From assembly GCA_934875375.1 (NCBI GenBank), contig CAKXHL010000025.1, positions 1 to 15,233 on the forward strand: DNA of 15,233 nucleotides, written 5' to 3'. The position numbers were made by a program, and so were the translations under genes. This document shows, one piece after another, positions 13,095 through 15,233 of this stretch (the stretch's first letter is position 1; the number at the start of each line of letters is the position of its first letter). The notes under the pieces were generated by a model. It was not told where the DNA came from, ran no database searches, and saw nothing but the letters and a program-made list of their open reading frames with translations. The stretch comes from an uncultured bacterium (GTDB lineage Bacteria; Bacillota; Clostridia; Oscillospirales; Ruminococcaceae).

Positions 13095-13228
13095 TAAATC
13101 CCAATTTTATGAAAGATTTGAAAAACTTTTCAACCAGTAAAAATTTTTGCAATGCCAAGGGATAGCCGAATGGATAGCGAAAAACAAAAATTCCACTTGG
13201 GCCAAAAGACATACGCGAAAAAATCCGC

Positions 13229-13257
13229 AAAAAAACGGATCGGTTTTACCGGTCCGT
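13229..13257 (-). terminator. Terminator of aspA
   Basis: 10-base arms at 13235-13244 and 13248-13257 pair with one mismatch around TTT (+ strand), followed in the minus direction by seven T. It lies about 25 bp after the aspA stop. The stretch 13095-13228 between the pseudogene and this terminator holds nothing I recognise. Confidence 0.82.
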
Positions 13258-13280
13258 TTTCTGATTTGGCACAAGGAAGA

Positions 13281-14651
13281 TCAGGTCATGGCATAAGGAT
13301 CCAGCAATTTGTTGATCTCCTCTTCCGTAAGCAGGTTGCGGCTGATCAGCACATCCTTGACCGAAGCGCCGGTACGGATGGCTGTTTTGGCAATATCCGC
13401 CGCCACCGAATAACCCACCCGCGGGCAAATGGCAGTGATGATGCCGACACTGTGATCCACCAGCTCCTTGCAATGCTCCTCATTGGCGGTAATGTCGCAG
13501 ATGCAGTTGTCGGTAAAGGTCTGAACGCCGCCGGTGAGGGTCGTGATGGACTCAAACAATTTATAGAAGATCACCGGCTCAAAGGCATTGAGCTCCAGCT
13601 GTCCCGCCTCCGCGGCCATGGTAACGGTTACGTCGTTGCCGATGATGTTAAAGGCCACTTGGCTCATCACCTCGGGAATGACCGGGTTGACCTTGCCGGG
13701 CATGATGGAAGATCCGTTCTGCTTGGGCGGCAGATTGATTTCATGGAAGCCGGTGCGAGGTCCGGAAGACATCATCCGAAGGTCGTTGGAAATTTTGGAC
13801 AGGTTGACCGCGCAGGTTTTCATAGTAGAAGAAGCGGTTACAAAGCAGTCCAGGTTTTGGGTAGAATCAATCAGGTTTTTGGCCTGCCGCAGATCCAGCC
13901 CGGCAACGGCGGAGAGATTGGAGACAATGGCGCTGACATAGCTTTCATCGGCGTTGATGCAGGTGCCGATGGCAGTGCCGCCCATATTAACATACATTAG
14001 CTCATCGGTGATATGGGTCATGCGGCCCAGATCCCGCTCCACCACGGCGCGGTAAGCACCAAATTCCTGGCCAAGACGAATCGGAACTGCATCCTGCATT
14101 TGAGTGCGGCCCATCTTCAGGATATGGTCAAACTCCTTTTCCTTTTTCCGCAGCGCGCCAATCAGACGGGTGAGCTGGAAATTCGCCCCCTGCAAAAGCT
14201 TGATAGCGGTGATTTTTCCCGCTGTGGGGATTACGTCGTTGGTGGACTGGGACATATTGACGTGGTCGTTGGGATGGACAATGGTATAATCGCCCTTTTC
14301 GCCGCCCAAAATCTCGATGGCACGGTTGGCAATCACTTCATTGGCGTTCATATTAAAAGAGGTTCCCGCTCCGCCCTGGATGGAATCGGTGATGAATGCG
14401 TCATGCAGCTTTCCCGCCAAAATCTCGTCGCAGGCCTGGACGATCGCATTCTTTCTCTCCTCCGACAATTCGCCGGTTTGGCAGTTGGTAATCGCCGCAG
14501 CTTTTTTTACCGCCGCCAGAGAACGGATAAATTCCGGATGGACCCGTCGGCCGGTAATATTGAAATTCTCATAAGCGCGCAGGGTTTGCAGGCCATAATA
14601 CGCGTCCTTTTCAATTTCCTTGGTTCCAATCAGGTCGGTCTCAACACGCAT
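13281..14651 (-). CDS. aspA: Aspartate ammonia-lyase (aspartase)
   Basis: A 456-aa member of the aspartase/fumarase superfamily that converts L-aspartate to fumarate and ammonia, linking amino-acid catabolism to fumarate. The superfamily signature GSSIMPGKVNP is at 313-323 (catalytic-loop serine included). SQSTND at 134-139, TSFNMNANE at 97-105 and GRTQMQDAVP at 181-190 build the substrate site; the TQMQDA form and the RVETDLIG opening point to aspartase rather than fumarase C. Length is a little short of the usual 470 or so but nothing conserved is missing. AGGAGG 9 bases before the ATG fixes the start; the frame is open upstream to 14795, but that lies in the leader. It is monocistronic, with its own promoter and terminator, and works in the cytosol as a tetramer. 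Confidence 0.95.
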   Translation of the reverse strand: MRVETDLIGTKEIEKDAYYGLQTLRAYENFNITGRRVHPEFIRSLAAVKKAAAITNCQTGELSEERKNAIVQACDEILAGKLHDAFITDSIQGGAGTSFNMNANEVIANRAIEILGGEKGDYTIVHPNDHVNMSQSTNDVIPTAGKITAIKLLQGANFQLTRLIGALRKKEKEFDHILKMGRTQMQDAVPIRLGQEFGAYRAVVERDLGRMTHITDELMYVNMGGTAIGTCINADESYVSAIVSNLSAVAGLDLRQAKNLIDSTQNLDCFVTASSTMKTCAVNLSKISNDLRMMSSGPRTGFHEINLPPKQNGSSIMPGKVNPVIPEVMSQVAFNIIGNDVTVTMAAEAGQLELNAFEPVIFYKLFESITTLTGGVQTFTDNCICDITANEEHCKELVDHSVGIITAICPRVGYSVAADIAKTAIRTGASVKDVLISRNLLTEEEINKLLDPYAMT

Positions 14652-14798
14652 GATTCTCTTCCTCCTGTTAATACAGAAACATATTCTCGATTCGATTGTT
14701 TTGTTCCGCCGCTTTTCACTCCCAAAAGCTCCGGTTAAAAGCAGGATTTTTTGCGGCTGCATAAAAGTCGCCCAATAAAGACGCAATTCCTGCACCGT
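14652..14798 (-). other. Long aspA leader with possible structure
   Basis: The predicted transcript start is near 14798, giving a leader of about 147 nt. On the minus strand, GCAGGA followed by ATTGCG can pair with CGC plus TCCTGC about 30 nt later, and TTTT follows. No known riboswitch signature was recognised. It may simply be an unstructured leader, but its length allows control at the RNA level. Confidence 0.35.
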
Positions 14799-14804
14799 TT
14801 ACAA

Positions 14805-14833
14805 ATTATAGACCTATATCTGGAAAAAAGCAA
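14805..14833 (-). promoter_or_regulatory. aspA promoter
   Basis: On the minus strand TTGCTT (14828-14833) and a perfect TATAAT (14805-14810) are 17 bp apart. Confidence 0.82.
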
Positions 14834-15027
14834 GAGAAAAATGAAAGTTTTCCGTAATTTTGTTTTCTCATTCTATTTTTTTGCAGGAAACAGGAAAATC
14901 CCGAAAAACATCTTACCCCATGCATACGGTCAGAAAAGGCCCCGGAGAGTTACAAAGGTGCTCATAAGACAGTAATTCTAAAAATTACGACTGGGGCATC
15001 TGTCATGCAGGGTTGGCAACGAAATAA
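14834..15027. other. Noncoding stretch preceding a strong + terminator
   Basis: No gene with a ribosome site. GTAATT and AATTAC form a small hairpin near 14971-14987, enclosed by GACAG and CTGTC (about 14968 and 15000), directly upstream of the terminator at 15028. No good promoter was found, so the origin of the + transcript ending at that terminator is unexplained. Confidence 0.4.
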
Positions 15028-15065
15028 CGGGTATCCGGTGAGCGCCGGATACCCGCTATTTTTTT
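15028..15065 (+). terminator. Very strong intrinsic terminator without a visible gene
   Basis: CGGGTATCCGG (15028-15038) and CCGGATACCCG (15045-15055) form a perfect 11-bp stem with a 6-base loop, followed by CTA and seven T. In the minus direction only TTATTTC follows, so it is mainly a + terminator. The nearest + gene is over 2 kb upstream and broken. Confidence 0.88.
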
Positions 15066-15143
15066 GCCGTTACGAAAAGCAATGGATTTATTCACAGCTT
15101 TCAGCTATAATGTTCTTAAATCAATCCTATCCCATCCATTCCA

Positions 15144-15162
15144 AGATTTTTTCAAAAAATCT
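15144..15162. repeat. Perfect AT-rich palindrome
   Basis: AGATTTTTT and AAAAAATCT are 9-bp arms around a single C. It could be an operator or a bend; no gene is visible on either side in the window. Confidence 0.55.
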
Positions 15163-15188
15163 CAAAAAAGTTTGAAAGCATTGGAACA

Positions 15189-15228
15189 ATTCAGCCCTTC
15201 TCATGCCATATATAGTAGAGGGCTGAAT
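15189..15228. repeat. Hairpin at the right edge
   Basis: ATTCAGCCCT (15189-15198) and AGGGCTGAAT (15219-15228) are perfect 10-bp arms with a 20-base spacer, extended by CT/AG after a bulged T. There is no T-run on either strand. It may belong to the leader or trailer of a gene beyond the window. Confidence 0.55.
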
Positions 15229-15233
15229 ACAAA

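Noticed and set aside
13152..14000. Long + frame opposite aspA, and similar long frames opposite ychF, sfsA, aldolase and esterase
   Set aside because: They are antisense shadows of GC-rich conserved genes with no ribosome sites, and their translations are rich in His, Arg and Gln without any family motif.
15005..15175. Short + frame running through the terminator at 15028
   Set aside because: It has no ribosome site and its codons are the terminator stem itself.
1..15233. tRNA genes, rRNA, CRISPR arrays, insertion sequences
   Set aside because: I found no T-loop GGTTCGA-type motif with matching acceptor stem, no regularly spaced repeats, and no transposase motifs or terminal inverted repeats with target duplications.

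Overview
The window looks like a chromosomal segment from a Gram-positive Clostridia-type Firmicute, plausibly Oscillospiraceae/Ruminococcaceae. This is inferred from strong AGGAGG-type ribosome sites, sigma-A-like promoters with 17-bp spacers, many short U-tailed terminators, moderate-to-high GC coding sequence, and gene families such as YchF, DegV/FakB, GatY-like aldolase, SfsA and AspA. No tRNA, rRNA, CRISPR array or intact mobile element was seen.

Layout. At the left edge the tail of an unidentified gene (possibly a tyrosine recombinase) and a small inverted repeat lead into ychF (+, 156-1253) and its terminator. A minus-strand block follows: a small two-helix membrane protein and a GNAT acetyltransferase sharing one promoter; a free-standing 16-codon hydrophobic peptide gene between two terminators; then a degV-DUF308 operon whose promoter carries a 13-bp-arm palindrome. 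Next comes a translationally coupled sfsA-aldolase pair (minus, TTG start for sfsA), and a promoter-terminator pair with no reading frame between, a good small-RNA candidate (about 6477-6577). glpQ (minus) and an amidohydrolase (+) are divergent, each with its own promoter; a serine esterase and a lipoprotein follow on +. A GNAT-ppiB pair lies on minus and another GNAT on +.

From about 12391 to 13140 the DNA is visibly AT-rich and holds only broken genes: a 3' gene fragment, a frameshifted one-helix membrane protein, a near-perfect 17-bp-stem hairpin hiding AAGGAGG, and a DUF6506-like gene with two internal stops. This reads as a decayed acquired island. After it, aspA (minus) has a consensus promoter and a leader of about 147 nt. 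The last 400 bases are noncoding apart from a very strong + terminator and two palindromes.

The genes are mostly unrelated housekeeping and metabolic functions: ribosome-associated ATPase, fatty-acid binding, sugar-phosphate aldolase, glycerophosphodiester hydrolysis, prolyl isomerase and aspartate deamination. I found no large new multi-gene system. The most novel-looking elements are small: the orphan RNA, the 16-aa peptide gene and the degV operator.
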